10,175 nucleotides of DNA, from the NCBI GenBank assembly GCA_035267815.1, contig DATFLK010000163.1, forward strand, positions 1 to 10,175, in the 5' to 3' direction. Numbering within the stretch: position 1 is the first letter of the stretch; each line of letters opens with the position of its first letter. Position numbers and translations under genes: made by a program. Source of the stretch: DATFLK01 sp035267815. GTDB taxonomy: Bacteria > Pseudomonadota > Zetaproteobacteria > Mariprofundales > Mariprofundaceae. The notes under the pieces were generated by a model that saw only the letters and a program-made list of their open reading frames with translations, did not search any database and was not told where the DNA came from. Shown in pieces: positions 1-8,378 of the stretch.

Positions 1-6
1 CAGCCC

Positions 7-495
7 TTAACGGTACGGCGCATCAGCGGCGATATTGTCGGCGATCTGGCGCTCGTAACGATCACCCACTTCCAGCAGCATATCCTTGGTATACACAAGG
101 CTCGCCCGGTCCTCCGAGGCGAACTCGAACACCTGCGTCTCGACGATGGCATCGACCGGACACGCTTCCTGACAGAGGCCACAATAGATGCATTTGGTCA
201 TGTCGATGTCGTAGAGGGTCGTACGACGGGTACCGTCGTCACGCTCTTCCGACTCGATAGTAATAGCTAACGCCGGACAGACCACCTCGCACAACTTGCA
301 GGCGATGCAGCGCTCTTCGCCGCTGGCATAGCGGCGCAGCGCATGCAGGCCACGGAACCGCGGAGAAAGAGGCGTACGCTCCTCCGGATACTCGACGGTA
401 ATCTTCTTTTTGAAGAGGTACCTACCCGTCAACATCAGGCCCCGGACCAGTTCGGTCAGCAGCCAGGTTCGGACAGTGCGCTTCAACAGACTCAC
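7..495 (-). CDS. nuoI: NADH-quinone oxidoreductase subunit I (2x[4Fe-4S] ferredoxin-like)
   Basis: This is the peripheral-arm subunit that passes electrons through clusters N6a and N6b toward NuoB and the quinone site. The 162-residue protein has two ferredoxin motifs: C63, C66, C69, C73 (CIACKLC then CP) and C102, C105, C108, C112 (CIYCGLC then CP). An amphipathic N-terminal stretch (residues about 8-30) would anchor it to the membrane arm. The open frame extends further upstream, but GTG at 493-495 is chosen because a strong AGGAGGG lies 5 bases before it and it gives the family's usual length and start (MSLLKR). An ATG at 498-500 is out of frame. The gene begins 10 bases after the nuoH stop. 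The TAA stop is 6 bases from the window edge, so the gene is complete and nuoJ presumably follows outside. Identification is near certain. Confidence 0.97.
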   Translation of the reverse strand: MSLLKRTVRTWLLTELVRGLMLTGRYLFKKKITVEYPEERTPLSPRFRGLHALRRYASGEERCIACKLCEVVCPALAITIESEERDDGTRRTTLYDIDMTKCIYCGLCQEACPVDAIVETQVFEFASEDRASLVYTKDMLLEVGDRYERQIADNIAADAPYR

Positions 496-500
496 GACAT

Positions 501-507
501 CCCTCCT
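501..507 (-). promoter_or_regulatory. Shine-Dalgarno of nuoI
   Basis: AGGAGGG on the minus strand overlaps the nuoH TAG stop and lies 5 bases before the GTG at 493-495. It fixes the nuoI start against longer in-frame alternatives. Confidence 0.8.
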
Positions 508-1564
508 ATGGCCGCCAGAACCCAATGACCTGGGAGATTCCCGGCGTATACATGGCAAAACCGATCACCGCCACCCAAGCCAACGTCCAGGGCAGGAAAA
601 CCTTCCAGCCCAACCGCATCAGCTGATCGTAACGATAGCGCGGAAAGGTGGCGCGGAACCAGATAAAGACGAAAATCAGAAATGCCGTCTTGCCCAGCAG
701 CCAGAACGTTCCGGGAATAAAATCGAGTGCCGGGATCGGCGCATACCAGCCGCCCATGAACATGATGCTGGTCATCAGGCTGATCAGAATCATGGCCATG
801 TATTCGGCCAAAGAGAATGTGGCGAACCACATACCCGAGTATTCCACGAAGAAGCCGGCCACCAGCTCGGACTCGCCCTCAGGAAGATCGAACGGTGATC
901 GGTTGGATTCCGCTACGCCGGAGATGAAGTAGATGATGAACATCGGGAACAGCGGAATCCAGTACCAGTGCCAGAAACCGCCGCTCTGGGCCCGTACGAT
1001 ATCGGCCAGATTCAGGCTGCCGGAAAGCATCAACACACAGACGATGGCAAACCCCATAGCGATCTCGTAGGAAACCATCTGGCAGGTGGAGCGGATCGCA
1101 CCTAGAAAAGCATATTTGGAGTTGGAGGCCCAACCGGCCATCAGGATACCGTAGATGCCGAGGCTGGAGATCGCCATGACGTAAAGCACCCCGACATTCA
1201 TGTTGGAGATCGCCATGACATGGACCTCGTCCCACAAACCATTCAGCGTCGTCTCACCAAACGGAATAACGGCGAAGGCGGCCAACACCGGAACCAGTGC
1301 GATCACGGGTGCGGCCACGAACAGGAACTTGTTGGCCGTGGTCGGGATGATCGTCTCCTTCAGTATCGCCTTGATACCGTCAGCGATCGGCTGCAACAGG
1401 CCGGCAGGACCCACGCGGTTACATCCCTTGCGAATCTGGATCCATCCGATGATGCGACGCTCCGCATAGGTGATGTAGGCGACCGACAGTGCCACTGTCA
1501 CAGCAATGACAAGAATCTCGAGCGTCCAGATGCCCCCTGTCTTGGCCATGTCCAGCCAGTTCAT
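506..1564 (-). CDS. nuoH: NADH-quinone oxidoreductase subunit H (ND1 homologue)
   Basis: This inner-membrane subunit joins the membrane arm to the peripheral arm and forms part of the quinone chamber. The 352-residue protein is strongly hydrophobic, with about eight membrane spans visible. It carries both family signatures: GWASNSKYAFLGAIRS, and the acidic loop with PFDLPEGESELVAGF and VEYSG. The glutamates in that loop are thought to couple quinone reduction to proton movement. The loop after the first helix reads RKGCNRVGP, where I recall proline as common at the Cys position. The ATG overlaps the nuoG stop as ATGA, with GGGGAGGT 5 bases before the start. Length and signatures are normal for the family. 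Confidence 0.97.
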   Translation of the reverse strand: MNWLDMAKTGGIWTLEILVIAVTVALSVAYITYAERRIIGWIQIRKGCNRVGPAGLLQPIADGIKAILKETIIPTTANKFLFVAAPVIALVPVLAAFAVIPFGETTLNGLWDEVHVMAISNMNVGVLYVMAISSLGIYGILMAGWASNSKYAFLGAIRSTCQMVSYEIAMGFAIVCVLMLSGSLNLADIVRAQSGGFWHWYWIPLFPMFIIYFISGVAESNRSPFDLPEGESELVAGFFVEYSGMWFATFSLAEYMAMILISLMTSIMFMGGWYAPIPALDFIPGTFWLLGKTAFLIFVFIWFRATFPRYRYDQLMRLGWKVFLPWTLAWVAVIGFAMYTPGISQVIGFWRP

Positions 1565-3921
1565 CCGGTACCTCCCCGCAACTCGACCACGCTCTCATCC
1601 GAGAGGTCCCCGGCCACGCCGCGCTTGGCCACGAAGAGTACGCCGGGCGATACATCCAGCCGCGTTCCAACATGATAGCGATGCTCGCCCCGGGACGAGA
1701 CGATCGTTAGTTCACCCTCTTCAAGGCCCGCCTCGCGCAGGGTGTCGGGATGCACCAGCACGTCATCCAGCGCGTGCAGCCTGCCAGCATTGGCGAGCAG
1801 ATCACTTGCACGGGCCCAGATTCCTTCGCGATAGACAGAGTAACGGCTGACCACATCCAGCTTGCCCGACTGGCTGGTCGATTTGGCAGGCATATAGACC
1901 GCCTTCGGATTGCGCCTCGTCGGCATCATGTAGGCATCCACCTCGTCCGCCTCCCAGAATCCGGAAAGATCGGGCAGGAAGCGTTTCACGGCCGTACGCA
2001 ACTCATCCATATCGACAGCGGGCACCTCGACACCGAGTGCTTGGACGAGGCGCATCATCACCTTCCACAGCGGACGTTCGGTCCCCAGCGACTTCAACGG
2101 CTGAGTCGCCACGCGCACGCGCCCCTCCATATTGATGAAGCTCCCCTCCACTTCGGAGTAGGCGGCAGACGGCAGCATCACCTCAGCCATATCGCTGATC
2201 TCTCCCCGGATGGCACCGACCTGTACCAGCGGCACCTTGGCCATCGCCTCCTTGGCGTGCGACGGGAACAGCCCGTCACCGACCGGGTCGCTGCCGATCA
2301 GCAACAGGGCATCGAGTTCTCCATTGGCGGCCGCATCGAACAGCTCTCCGGCACCGACGCGCACATCGCCGAAAATGGCCGAGAGTGCCTGGGCATTCAT
2401 TCCCTCGGGCACAAGGTTGCGTCCGTCACGCCCCTCTTCGGCATGCCCGCAACCGCGCATCAGCAGATCAAGCCCGGCGATCAGGGCCGCCGCATCGGGA
2501 TGCGAACGGATCTCCTCACCGACAAGCAGCGAACAACTATCGGCCATCAGGGCATCGGCCAGTGCCTTGCCGGCCTCATGGCGACCTTCTACCTGCTCCA
2601 TCCATTCCACCATACCGGCGGCGGGCTTGCCGAGGTCCATTACCTGCTGCATGGCACGGGCGATCACGGCCGGCCAATCGCTCGGACGAATCAGAAGATC
2701 ATGTGTCGGCGCGGCGTTGGTACGATAGTTCATCGCACCGATACGGGTCACAGGCTTGTCCGCCCGCAAACGCTTGCGCAGCCGCTGCATCACAAGCGGC
2801 AGCCGCTGACGCAGATCCGATCCCAGAATCACCACCTCATCGGCATCCTCGATCTGTTGCGTGGTCTGGGCAAAGCCCTCCTCGAAGGCGAACGGCCGCA
2901 TATCGCGCCGGTGAAGGTCGAAAGCCACCCGTGCTTCCGGGAAAAGCGCATCACGCATCAGGCGAATGGCGGCAATGCCCTCAACACTCCAGAACGGGGA
3001 GAAGACAATCCCGACGCGCTTGCCGGTCAGCAGCTCGGCCGCACGTGCCATCACCTCGTCCCAGTCTGCGGCGATCATCTCGCCGGACTCACGCATCATC
3101 GGCTGCAGGATACGACGGTCGGAACGGAAAGCATCGTAGACATAGCGACCACGGTCGCACAGCCACGGTTCCGGGCTGCCCTTAACCGGCTGGATGCGAA
3201 TGACCTCCTCGCCGCGCGACTCAATCGCGATATCGCACCCCTGCGGACACTGCGTACAGGTGGATTTATGGGAGGTCAGTTCCCACGGCCTGGCCACATC
3301 GTGCGAAGGACCGTCCAGCAGTGCGCCGACCGGACAGATATCGGCAAGATTGCCGGAGAGCTCAGAGCTGAGGCACTCATCGACGATACCGGCAATACTC
3401 ATACGGTCACCACGATTGAGCACGCCCATATCACCGGTACCGGCGACCTCGTCGGCAAAGCGGACACAACGTGTGCAGTGGATACAGCGCGTCATGCAGG
3501 TGGTGATAAACGGTCCAAGCTCGTAGTCCTCGGCAGCACGCTTGTTCTCCGCATAGCGCCCACGGGAGGCACCATAATCCATGGCATAATCCTGCAGCTT
3601 GCAGTCGCCACCCTGATCGCATACCGGACAGTCGAGGGGATGGTTGATGAGCAGGTACTCCATGACCATCTTGCGGTCCTGCTGCACATCCTCCGTCTGC
3701 GTATACACCTTCATCCCTTCGGAGATCGGTGTGCAGCAGGAGGCGGCGGGCTTGTTCCATCCCTCCACATGCACCAGGCACATACGGCAGTTTGCCGCCA
3801 CGGAAAGCTCGGGGTGATAACAAAAGTAGGGAACATCCACGCCGCTCTGCTGGCACGCCTCCAGAATGCTCGTCCCGGCCGGGGCCGTCACTTCCTCATC
3901 GTTGATAAACAGAGTGGTCAT
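1561..3921 (-). CDS. nuoG: NADH-quinone oxidoreductase subunit G (75 kDa Fe-S subunit)
   Basis: This is the largest peripheral-arm subunit and carries most of the Fe-S wire between NuoF and NuoI. At 786 residues it is longer than typical alphaproteobacterial and mitochondrial forms (about 690) and shorter than the E. coli protein (about 900). Visible ligands are: [2Fe-2S] N1b at C34, C45, C48 and C62 or C63; N5 at H94, C98, C101, C107 (HPLDCPVC then GGDC); N4 at C146, C149, C152 and C196. The extra cluster N7 has C222, C225, C229 and C255. The rest (about 220-690) is the molybdopterin-oxidoreductase-like domain, which holds no cofactor in this family. The ATG overlaps the nuoF stop as ATGA, with GGAG 8 bases upstream. 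Confidence 0.97.
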   Translation of the reverse strand: MTTLFINDEEVTAPAGTSILEACQQSGVDVPYFCYHPELSVAANCRMCLVHVEGWNKPAASCCTPISEGMKVYTQTEDVQQDRKMVMEYLLINHPLDCPVCDQGGDCKLQDYAMDYGASRGRYAENKRAAEDYELGPFITTCMTRCIHCTRCVRFADEVAGTGDMGVLNRGDRMSIAGIVDECLSSELSGNLADICPVGALLDGPSHDVARPWELTSHKSTCTQCPQGCDIAIESRGEEVIRIQPVKGSPEPWLCDRGRYVYDAFRSDRRILQPMMRESGEMIAADWDEVMARAAELLTGKRVGIVFSPFWSVEGIAAIRLMRDALFPEARVAFDLHRRDMRPFAFEEGFAQTTQQIEDADEVVILGSDLRQRLPLVMQRLRKRLRADKPVTRIGAMNYRTNAAPTHDLLIRPSDWPAVIARAMQQVMDLGKPAAGMVEWMEQVEGRHEAGKALADALMADSCSLLVGEEIRSHPDAAALIAGLDLLMRGCGHAEEGRDGRNLVPEGMNAQALSAIFGDVRVGAGELFDAAANGELDALLLIGSDPVGDGLFPSHAKEAMAKVPLVQVGAIRGEISDMAEVMLPSAAYSEVEGSFINMEGRVRVATQPLKSLGTERPLWKVMMRLVQALGVEVPAVDMDELRTAVKRFLPDLSGFWEADEVDAYMMPTRRNPKAVYMPAKSTSQSGKLDVVSRYSVYREGIWARASDLLANAGRLHALDDVLVHPDTLREAGLEEGELTIVSSRGEHRYHVGTRLDVSPGVLFVAKRGVAGDLSDESVVELRGGTG

Positions 3922-5195
3922 GCTGCGTTCTCCACAATACCGGCGCGCACCTCTTCCGGAAAATGCTTGATCACTGAGAGCACGGGGGCGGCAGCACCGT
4001 CAGCCAGCGCACAGATTGTCCGTCCGGCCATATGAACCGCCGCATCATGCAGCACCTCGATATCGCCGGGATGGCCCTGACCACACTGGATACGGCCCAA
4101 CACACGATCCATCCAACCGGTCCCCTCACGGCAGGGCGTGCACTGACCGCAGGATTCGTGCGCATAGAAGTGCGCCAGCCGCTTAGCAACCGCCAGAACA
4201 TCGGCCGTCTCATCCATCACGATAATAGCACCGGAGCCGAGCATAGTCCCCGCCTTGGCCAGAGCATCGAAGGTGAGCGGAATCTCGTAGTGCTCCGGCA
4301 TCAGCCACGGTGCGGACGAACCGCCGGGGATGACCGCCTTGGGCACACTGCCGTGCTGCAACCCACCACAATACTCCTCGATCAGGGTTTTCAGCGGCGT
4401 GCCCAACGGCACCTCGTAGTTACCTGGCTTGTTGACCTGGCCGGAGACGGAGAAAATCTTCATGCCGGTGTTGTTGTCGACACCGATACCGGCATGCCAT
4501 TCGCCACCGTGCTCGAGAATCGCCGGAACAGTCGCCAGCGTCTCGACGTTGTTGACCACGGTCGGACACTGATAGAAGCCCTCCACGGCTGGAAACGGCG
4601 GTTTGAATCTGGGTCGTCCGGCCCGACCTTCGAGCGACTCGATCAGGGCTGTCTCCTCGCCGCAGATATAGGCCCCGGCACCACGATGCACCGTCAGGTC
4701 CATGCTGAAATCGGTACCAAGAATATGTTCGCCGAGCAGATTGGCCTCATAGGCCTCGCGAATCGCCTCGTTGACGACTTCCGCCTCATGCTTGAACTCG
4801 CCACGGATGTAGATATAGGCATCGCGCACATCTAGTGCAAACCCGGCCATGATCATCCCTTCGATCAGCAGATGTGGGTCGAAACGCATGATATCACGAT
4901 CCTTGAACGTCCCCGGCTCACCCTCGTCCGCGTTGCAGAGCAGATAGGTGGGCTTGCCCGTATTACGGGGCACAAACGACCATTTCAGGCCGGTCGGGAA
5001 GCCGGCCCCACCGCGCCCGCGGATACCGGATGCCTTGACCTCGGCCACGATCTTGTCGGGCTCGAATTCATTGAGCACCGCCGGAAGGAAGGCGTAGGCA
5101 CCATGCTGGCGCGCCACCTCTAGACGATGCACATCCGGAATATGGATGCGGTCGAAACAGATGGCCTTGACCTGGGAGGGATCAGACGGAATCAC
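3918..5195 (-). CDS. nuoF: NADH-quinone oxidoreductase subunit F (NADH/FMN-binding)
   Basis: This is the NADH dehydrogenase subunit. It binds NADH and FMN and starts electron transfer. The 425-residue protein shows the FMN/NADH glycine-rich loop GRGGAGFPTGLKWSF (60-74), the CNADEGEPGTFKDR segment (87-100) and the ICGEETALIESLEGRAGRPR segment (177-196). It has the [4Fe-4S] N3 motif ESCGQCTPCREG, with C349, C352, C355 and the fourth ligand C395. Translation starts at GTG (5193-5195), which overlaps the nuoE stop as GTGA. A near-perfect AAGGAGGT lies 6 bases upstream, so the GTG start is well supported. Length is normal for the family. Confidence 0.98.
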   Translation of the reverse strand: MIPSDPSQVKAICFDRIHIPDVHRLEVARQHGAYAFLPAVLNEFEPDKIVAEVKASGIRGRGGAGFPTGLKWSFVPRNTGKPTYLLCNADEGEPGTFKDRDIMRFDPHLLIEGMIMAGFALDVRDAYIYIRGEFKHEAEVVNEAIREAYEANLLGEHILGTDFSMDLTVHRGAGAYICGEETALIESLEGRAGRPRFKPPFPAVEGFYQCPTVVNNVETLATVPAILEHGGEWHAGIGVDNNTGMKIFSVSGQVNKPGNYEVPLGTPLKTLIEEYCGGLQHGSVPKAVIPGGSSAPWLMPEHYEIPLTFDALAKAGTMLGSGAIIVMDETADVLAVAKRLAHFYAHESCGQCTPCREGTGWMDRVLGRIQCGQGHPGDIEVLHDAAVHMAGRTICALADGAAAPVLSVIKHFPEEVRAGIVENAA

Positions 5196-5701
5196 TTATC
5201 GACCTCCTTGCCGCCACGCGCCTTCTCGATCACCGCATCCAGATGCGCTGCATCGACTCGTTCATGATAAACATTATTGATCTGCACAACCGGCGCCCCG
5301 CCACAGGCCCCGGCACACTCCACCTCGGTGACCGTGAACATGCCGTCAGCACTGGTCCCGCCCACCTTGATATCAAGCGTATCGCACAGGTGGCGCACCA
5401 GATCGTTGGCGCCGTTGAGCATACAGGAGGCGTTGGTACAAACCTCCAGCAGATAGTTGCCGCAGGGCTGCTCCCGAAACATGGTATAGAAGGTCACCAC
5501 CTCGCGCACGGCCATCAGGTGCAATCCCAGCGTATCGGCCACGAGCTGCTGCACATCCCGGGAGAGGTATCCGAAATCATCCTGCGCCATATGCAGCACC
5601 GGCAGTAGCGCCGAACGCGGGTACGGATAACGCTCCACCAGCACCTTGATCTCCTCCAGGCGCGCCTCGGCAAACTGTGGCGACTCGACCGCAGCACTCA
5701 T
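5192..5701 (-). CDS. nuoE: NADH-quinone oxidoreductase subunit E (24 kDa, [2Fe-2S])
   Basis: This is the peripheral-arm subunit of the NADH dehydrogenase module, partner of NuoF, carrying the off-path cluster N1a. The 169-residue protein has an N-terminal helical part (LPVLHMAQDDFGYLS) and a thioredoxin-like C-terminal domain. The [2Fe-2S] ligands are C88, C93 (CTNASC) and C129, C133 (ECAGACGGAP). The VTFYTMF segment is typical of the family. The ATG overlaps the nuoD stop as ATGA, with GGGGAGGT 6 bases upstream. Nothing is missing or unusual. Confidence 0.97.
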   Translation of the reverse strand: MSAAVESPQFAEARLEEIKVLVERYPYPRSALLPVLHMAQDDFGYLSRDVQQLVADTLGLHLMAVREVVTFYTMFREQPCGNYLLEVCTNASCMLNGANDLVRHLCDTLDIKVGGTSADGMFTVTEVECAGACGGAPVVQINNVYHERVDAAHLDAVIEKARGGKEVDK

Positions 5702-6876
5702 CGATCCACCTCCCCGAACACGATGTCCTGGGTTCCGATAATGGTCACGACATCAGCAATCATATGACCACGGCACATGTAATCGAGCGCCTCCAGATGG
5801 GCAAAGCCCGGCGCACGCACCTTCATGCGGTACGGCTTGTTGGAACCGTCGGCGACCACATAGACCCCGAACTCGCCCTTCGGATGCTCCACGGCGGCAT
5901 ACATTTCACCCGCCGGCACATGAAAACCCTCCGAATAGTACTTGAAATGGTGGATCAGGGCCTCCATATCAGCCTTCATCTCACCTCTGGGCGGATTGGT
6001 CAGCTTGTAATCGTCCACCTTGACCGGACCCGGATTCTCGGCCAGCCATGCGGCACACTGCCTGATGATCTCGTTAGACTGGCGCATCTCCTCGACACGC
6101 ACCAGATAGCGGTCATAGCAATCGCCATTGGTGCCGATCGGAATCTCGAAATCGACCCTGTCGTAAGCATCATACGGCTGCGTCTTGCGCAGATCCCAGG
6201 CCACACCCGAACCGCGGAGCATCGGACCGGTGAATCCCCAGTCCAGCGCCCCCTGCTTGTCCACCACACCGACATCCACCGTACGCTGTTTCCAGATACG
6301 GTTCTCCGTCAGCAGAGTCTCATACTCGTCGACATAGCCCGGAAAACGTTCGGTGAAGGCGACAATCTTCTCCAGCAATCCGGCCGGAAGTTCCTGACTG
6401 ACGCCACCGGGACGGAAATAGGCCGCATGCATGCGCGCACCGCTGACTGCCTCGTAGAAATCGAAGATATCCTCACGCTCGCGGAAGCAGTAGAGAAACA
6501 CCGTCATGGCGCCGATATCCAACGCATGCGCTCCCAACCACAGGCAGTGGTTCAGGATGCGCGTCAATTCGGCGAACATCACACGGATGTACTGCGCCCG
6601 CTCCGGCGGCGTAATCCCCAGCAACCTCTCCACCGCCAGCGCGTAGGCATGCTCGTTGGCCATCATCGAGACATAGTCGAACCGGTCGAAGTAGGGGACG
6701 TTCTGAAGATAGGTCTTGTATTCGAAGAGTTTCTCGGTACCCCGATGCAGCAGACCGATATGGGGATCGGCACGCTCAACCACCTCGCCGTCCAGCTCCA
6801 GCACGAGGCGCAACACGCCGTGCGCACTCGGGTGCTGCGGTCCGAAGTTCATCGTATAGTTCTGAATCTCAGCCAC
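5698..6876 (-). CDS. nuoD: NADH-quinone oxidoreductase subunit D (49 kDa)
   Basis: This peripheral-arm subunit forms the quinone headgroup site with NuoB. The 392-residue protein opens MAEIQNYTMNFGPQHPSAHG. It has the GLLHRGTEKL segment (41-50) and YFDRFDYVSMM (62-72). By alignment from memory with the Thermus protein, H19 and Y68 correspond to the residues that contact the quinone headgroup. It is descended from the NiFe-hydrogenase large subunit but lacks the metal-binding cysteines. The start is GTG at 6874-6876, not the in-frame TTG at 6880-6882. A GGGGG Shine-Dalgarno (6883-6887) lies 6 bases before the GTG but abuts the TTG, and the GTG gives the family's usual N-terminus. It overlaps nuoC by 8 bases. 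nuoC and nuoD are separate here, not fused as in E. coli. Confidence 0.97.
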   Translation of the reverse strand: MAEIQNYTMNFGPQHPSAHGVLRLVLELDGEVVERADPHIGLLHRGTEKLFEYKTYLQNVPYFDRFDYVSMMANEHAYALAVERLLGITPPERAQYIRVMFAELTRILNHCLWLGAHALDIGAMTVFLYCFREREDIFDFYEAVSGARMHAAYFRPGGVSQELPAGLLEKIVAFTERFPGYVDEYETLLTENRIWKQRTVDVGVVDKQGALDWGFTGPMLRGSGVAWDLRKTQPYDAYDRVDFEIPIGTNGDCYDRYLVRVEEMRQSNEIIRQCAAWLAENPGPVKVDDYKLTNPPRGEMKADMEALIHHFKYYSEGFHVPAGEMYAAVEHPKGEFGVYVVADGSNKPYRMKVRAPGFAHLEALDYMCRGHMIADVVTIIGTQDIVFGEVDR

Positions 6877-7468
6877 GATCAACCCCCGGCCATGCTCTCG
6901 GTATCAGGACGCGATTCTCCAACGAATTGGGACGATAGACACAGCGCCACTGCGCATCATCGAAGAAGAGCTCCACGCGCCCAACCAGCGGAAAGTCCTT
7001 GCAAAGCGGATGCCCTTCAAAACCGTAATCGGTCAGCAGGCGACGAAGATCAGGGTGATGATTGAAGATGATACCGTACATATCGAACGCTTCGCGCTCG
7101 AACCAGTTGGCTGTCGGCCACACCTCGACCACCGATTCGATCAGTTCGCGCTCGTCCACGGCCACCTTCAGGCGCAAACGCCTGTTATCGTCCACGGAGA
7201 GCAGGTGATACACAACCCGGAAGCGCTTGCCGCCGTCGTAGCCGGGATACTCCGACATATCGACACCGCACAGGTCGATCAGCTGCTGGTAGCCCTGCTG
7301 TTTCAGATAGTGACACACCTCGACAATCGCATCGCATGCCACCGTCACCGTCGGCATATCGACCCCGTCGGCAACCGCAAGCACCTGGCCATCAAAGCGC
7401 TCGCGCAGACCGGCAATCTCCGGCCGCAATGTTTCCATGTTGTCGTCCCGCGCTACCTGCTCAGCCAT
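6869..7468 (-). CDS. nuoC: NADH-quinone oxidoreductase subunit C (30 kDa)
   Basis: This is a peripheral-arm scaffold subunit, without cofactor, that packs against NuoD. The 199-residue protein has the complex I 30-kDa signature near the C-terminus: EREAFDMYGIIFNHHP, then LRRLLTDYGFEGHPLCKDFPL. The open frame extends 30 codons upstream into nuoB. I choose ATG at 7466-7468, 5 bases after the nuoB TAG, with a weak GGTAGG just upstream that includes the stop codon itself. A second ATG ten codons later (7436-7438) cannot be excluded. Its 3' end overlaps nuoD by 8 bases. Identity is certain; the start is moderately certain. Confidence 0.95.
   Translation of the reverse strand: MAEQVARDDNMETLRPEIAGLRERFDGQVLAVADGVDMPTVTVACDAIVEVCHYLKQQGYQQLIDLCGVDMSEYPGYDGGKRFRVVYHLLSVDDNRRLRLKVAVDERELIESVVEVWPTANWFEREAFDMYGIIFNHHPDLRRLLTDYGFEGHPLCKDFPLVGRVELFFDDAQWRCVYRPNSLENRVLIPRAWPGVDRG
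6883..6887 (-). promoter_or_regulatory. Shine-Dalgarno deciding the nuoD start
   Basis: GGGGG on the minus strand lies inside the end of nuoC. It is 6 bases before GTG 6874-6876 and directly next to TTG 6880-6882, so only the GTG is correctly spaced. Confidence 0.65.
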
Positions 7469-7473
7469 GTCGC

Positions 7474-7950
7474 CTACCGTGCAATCGTATTGGTTCGTTT
7501 GATTTTTTCCTGCAGCTGGATAATGCCGTAGAGCAGCGCCTCGGCTGTCGGAGGGCAACCCGGCACATAGATATCCACAGGGACGATGCGATCACAGCCG
7601 CGCGTGATCGCATAGGAGTAGTGATAATAGCCACCACCATTGGCACAGGAACCCATGGAGATCACCCAGCGGGGCTCAGACATCTGGTCGTACACCTTTC
7701 TGAGCGCCGGGGCCATCTTGTTCACCAGTGTACCGGCCACGATCATCACATCGGATTGGCGGGGGCTTGGACGGAACACGACGCCGAAACGGTCCAGATC
7801 ATAGCGGGCAGCGCCGGCATGCATCATCTCGACCGCACAACAGGCCAGCCCGAAGGTCATCGGCCACAACGAACCTGTTCGGGCCCAGTTGATCACCTTG
7901 TCGGCCGTCGTGGTCACGAAACCTTTTTCAAGGACGCCTTCTATTCCCAT
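7474..7950 (-). CDS. nuoB: NADH-quinone oxidoreductase subunit B (PSST, cluster N2)
   Basis: This subunit carries [4Fe-4S] cluster N2, the last electron donor to quinone, at the interface with NuoD and NuoH. The 158-residue protein shows adjacent ligands C37 and C38 (FGLACCAVEMM), C102 (GSCANGG) and C132 (PGCPPTAEALL). RFGVVFRPSPRQSDVMIVAGT is strongly conserved in the family. The frame extends seven codons further to an ATG at 7969-7971. The ATG at 7948-7950 is preferred because AAGGGGG (7958-7964) is 7 bases upstream and the resulting MGIEGVLEKG start is the family norm. It overlaps the nuoA stop by 10 bases. Confidence 0.97.
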   Translation of the reverse strand: MGIEGVLEKGFVTTTADKVINWARTGSLWPMTFGLACCAVEMMHAGAARYDLDRFGVVFRPSPRQSDVMIVAGTLVNKMAPALRKVYDQMSEPRWVISMGSCANGGGYYHYSYAITRGCDRIVPVDIYVPGCPPTAEALLYGIIQLQEKIKRTNTIAR

Positions 7951-8312
7951 TGCAAGGCCCCCTTCTTCCATGCATAAACATAACCCACCAGCAACACCAC
8001 CAGAAACAGCATCATCTCGACCAGGCCGAACAGACCGATGGAATCAAGCACCACCGCCCAAGGGAACATAAACGCCGTCTCGACATCGAAGACGACAAAC
8101 AGGATGGCGACCAGATAGAAGCGGACATCAAACTGCATGCGCGCATCCTCGAACGCCTCGAAACCGCACTCATAGGCAGAAAGCTTCTCTGGATCCGGCT
8201 TCTGAGGGGCCACTAACACACTCAATGCGAGGGGGACCACACCCATCAGAAGAGCCACGAGTATAAAGATGAAAATCGGCACATATTCCGTGGCCAAGTA
8301 ACTGGCGCCCAT
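7941..8312 (-). CDS. nuoA: NADH-quinone oxidoreductase subunit A (ND3 homologue)
   Basis: This small membrane-arm subunit sits near the quinone chamber. The 123-residue protein has three predicted membrane helices (about 12-34, 65-88, 95-114). The conserved loop between the first two reads PDPEKLSAYECGFEAF; its C49 corresponds to the conserved ND3-loop cysteine. FVVFDVETAFMFPW follows, with D77 and E79, the buried acidic residues of helix 2. It is the first gene of the operon. The ATG has GGGGAG (8318-8323) 5 bases upstream. It lies 140 bases downstream of the tmRNA 3' end. Confidence 0.97.
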   Translation of the reverse strand: MGASYLATEYVPIFIFILVALLMGVVPLALSVLVAPQKPDPEKLSAYECGFEAFEDARMQFDVRFYLVAILFVVFDVETAFMFPWAVVLDSIGLFGLVEMMLFLVVLLVGYVYAWKKGALQWE

Positions 8313-8317
8313 CCACT

Positions 8318-8323
8318 CTCCCC
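8318..8323 (-). promoter_or_regulatory. Shine-Dalgarno of nuoA
   Basis: GGGGAG on the minus strand, 5 bases before the nuoA ATG and preceded by an A-rich stretch. It marks the first translation start of the nuo operon. Confidence 0.7.
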
Positions 8324-8378
8324 TTTTGTATGGAAATCCGGCCGGAAGGATACCCGATCCATGACAGAAATCACAGAT

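Noticed and set aside
1750..4035. A 761-codon plus-strand open frame antisense to nuoG
   Set aside because: It lies wholly over nuoG and the end of nuoF, whose cluster ligands and junctions are intact. The product is rich in His, Arg and Gln with no recognisable domain, which is typical of the complement of a GC-rich gene with biased third positions.
5677..7065. A 462-codon plus-strand open frame antisense to nuoD
   Set aside because: Same reason: it mirrors nuoD and part of nuoC, is His-rich, has no family signature and no upstream Shine-Dalgarno context worth noting.
8360..8375. A CRP/FNR-like site, TGTGA-N6-TCATG, on the minus strand in the nuo leader
   Set aside because: The second half matches only three of five bases of the TGTGA-N6-TCACA consensus, and it would lie downstream of the proposed start. 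Too weak to call.
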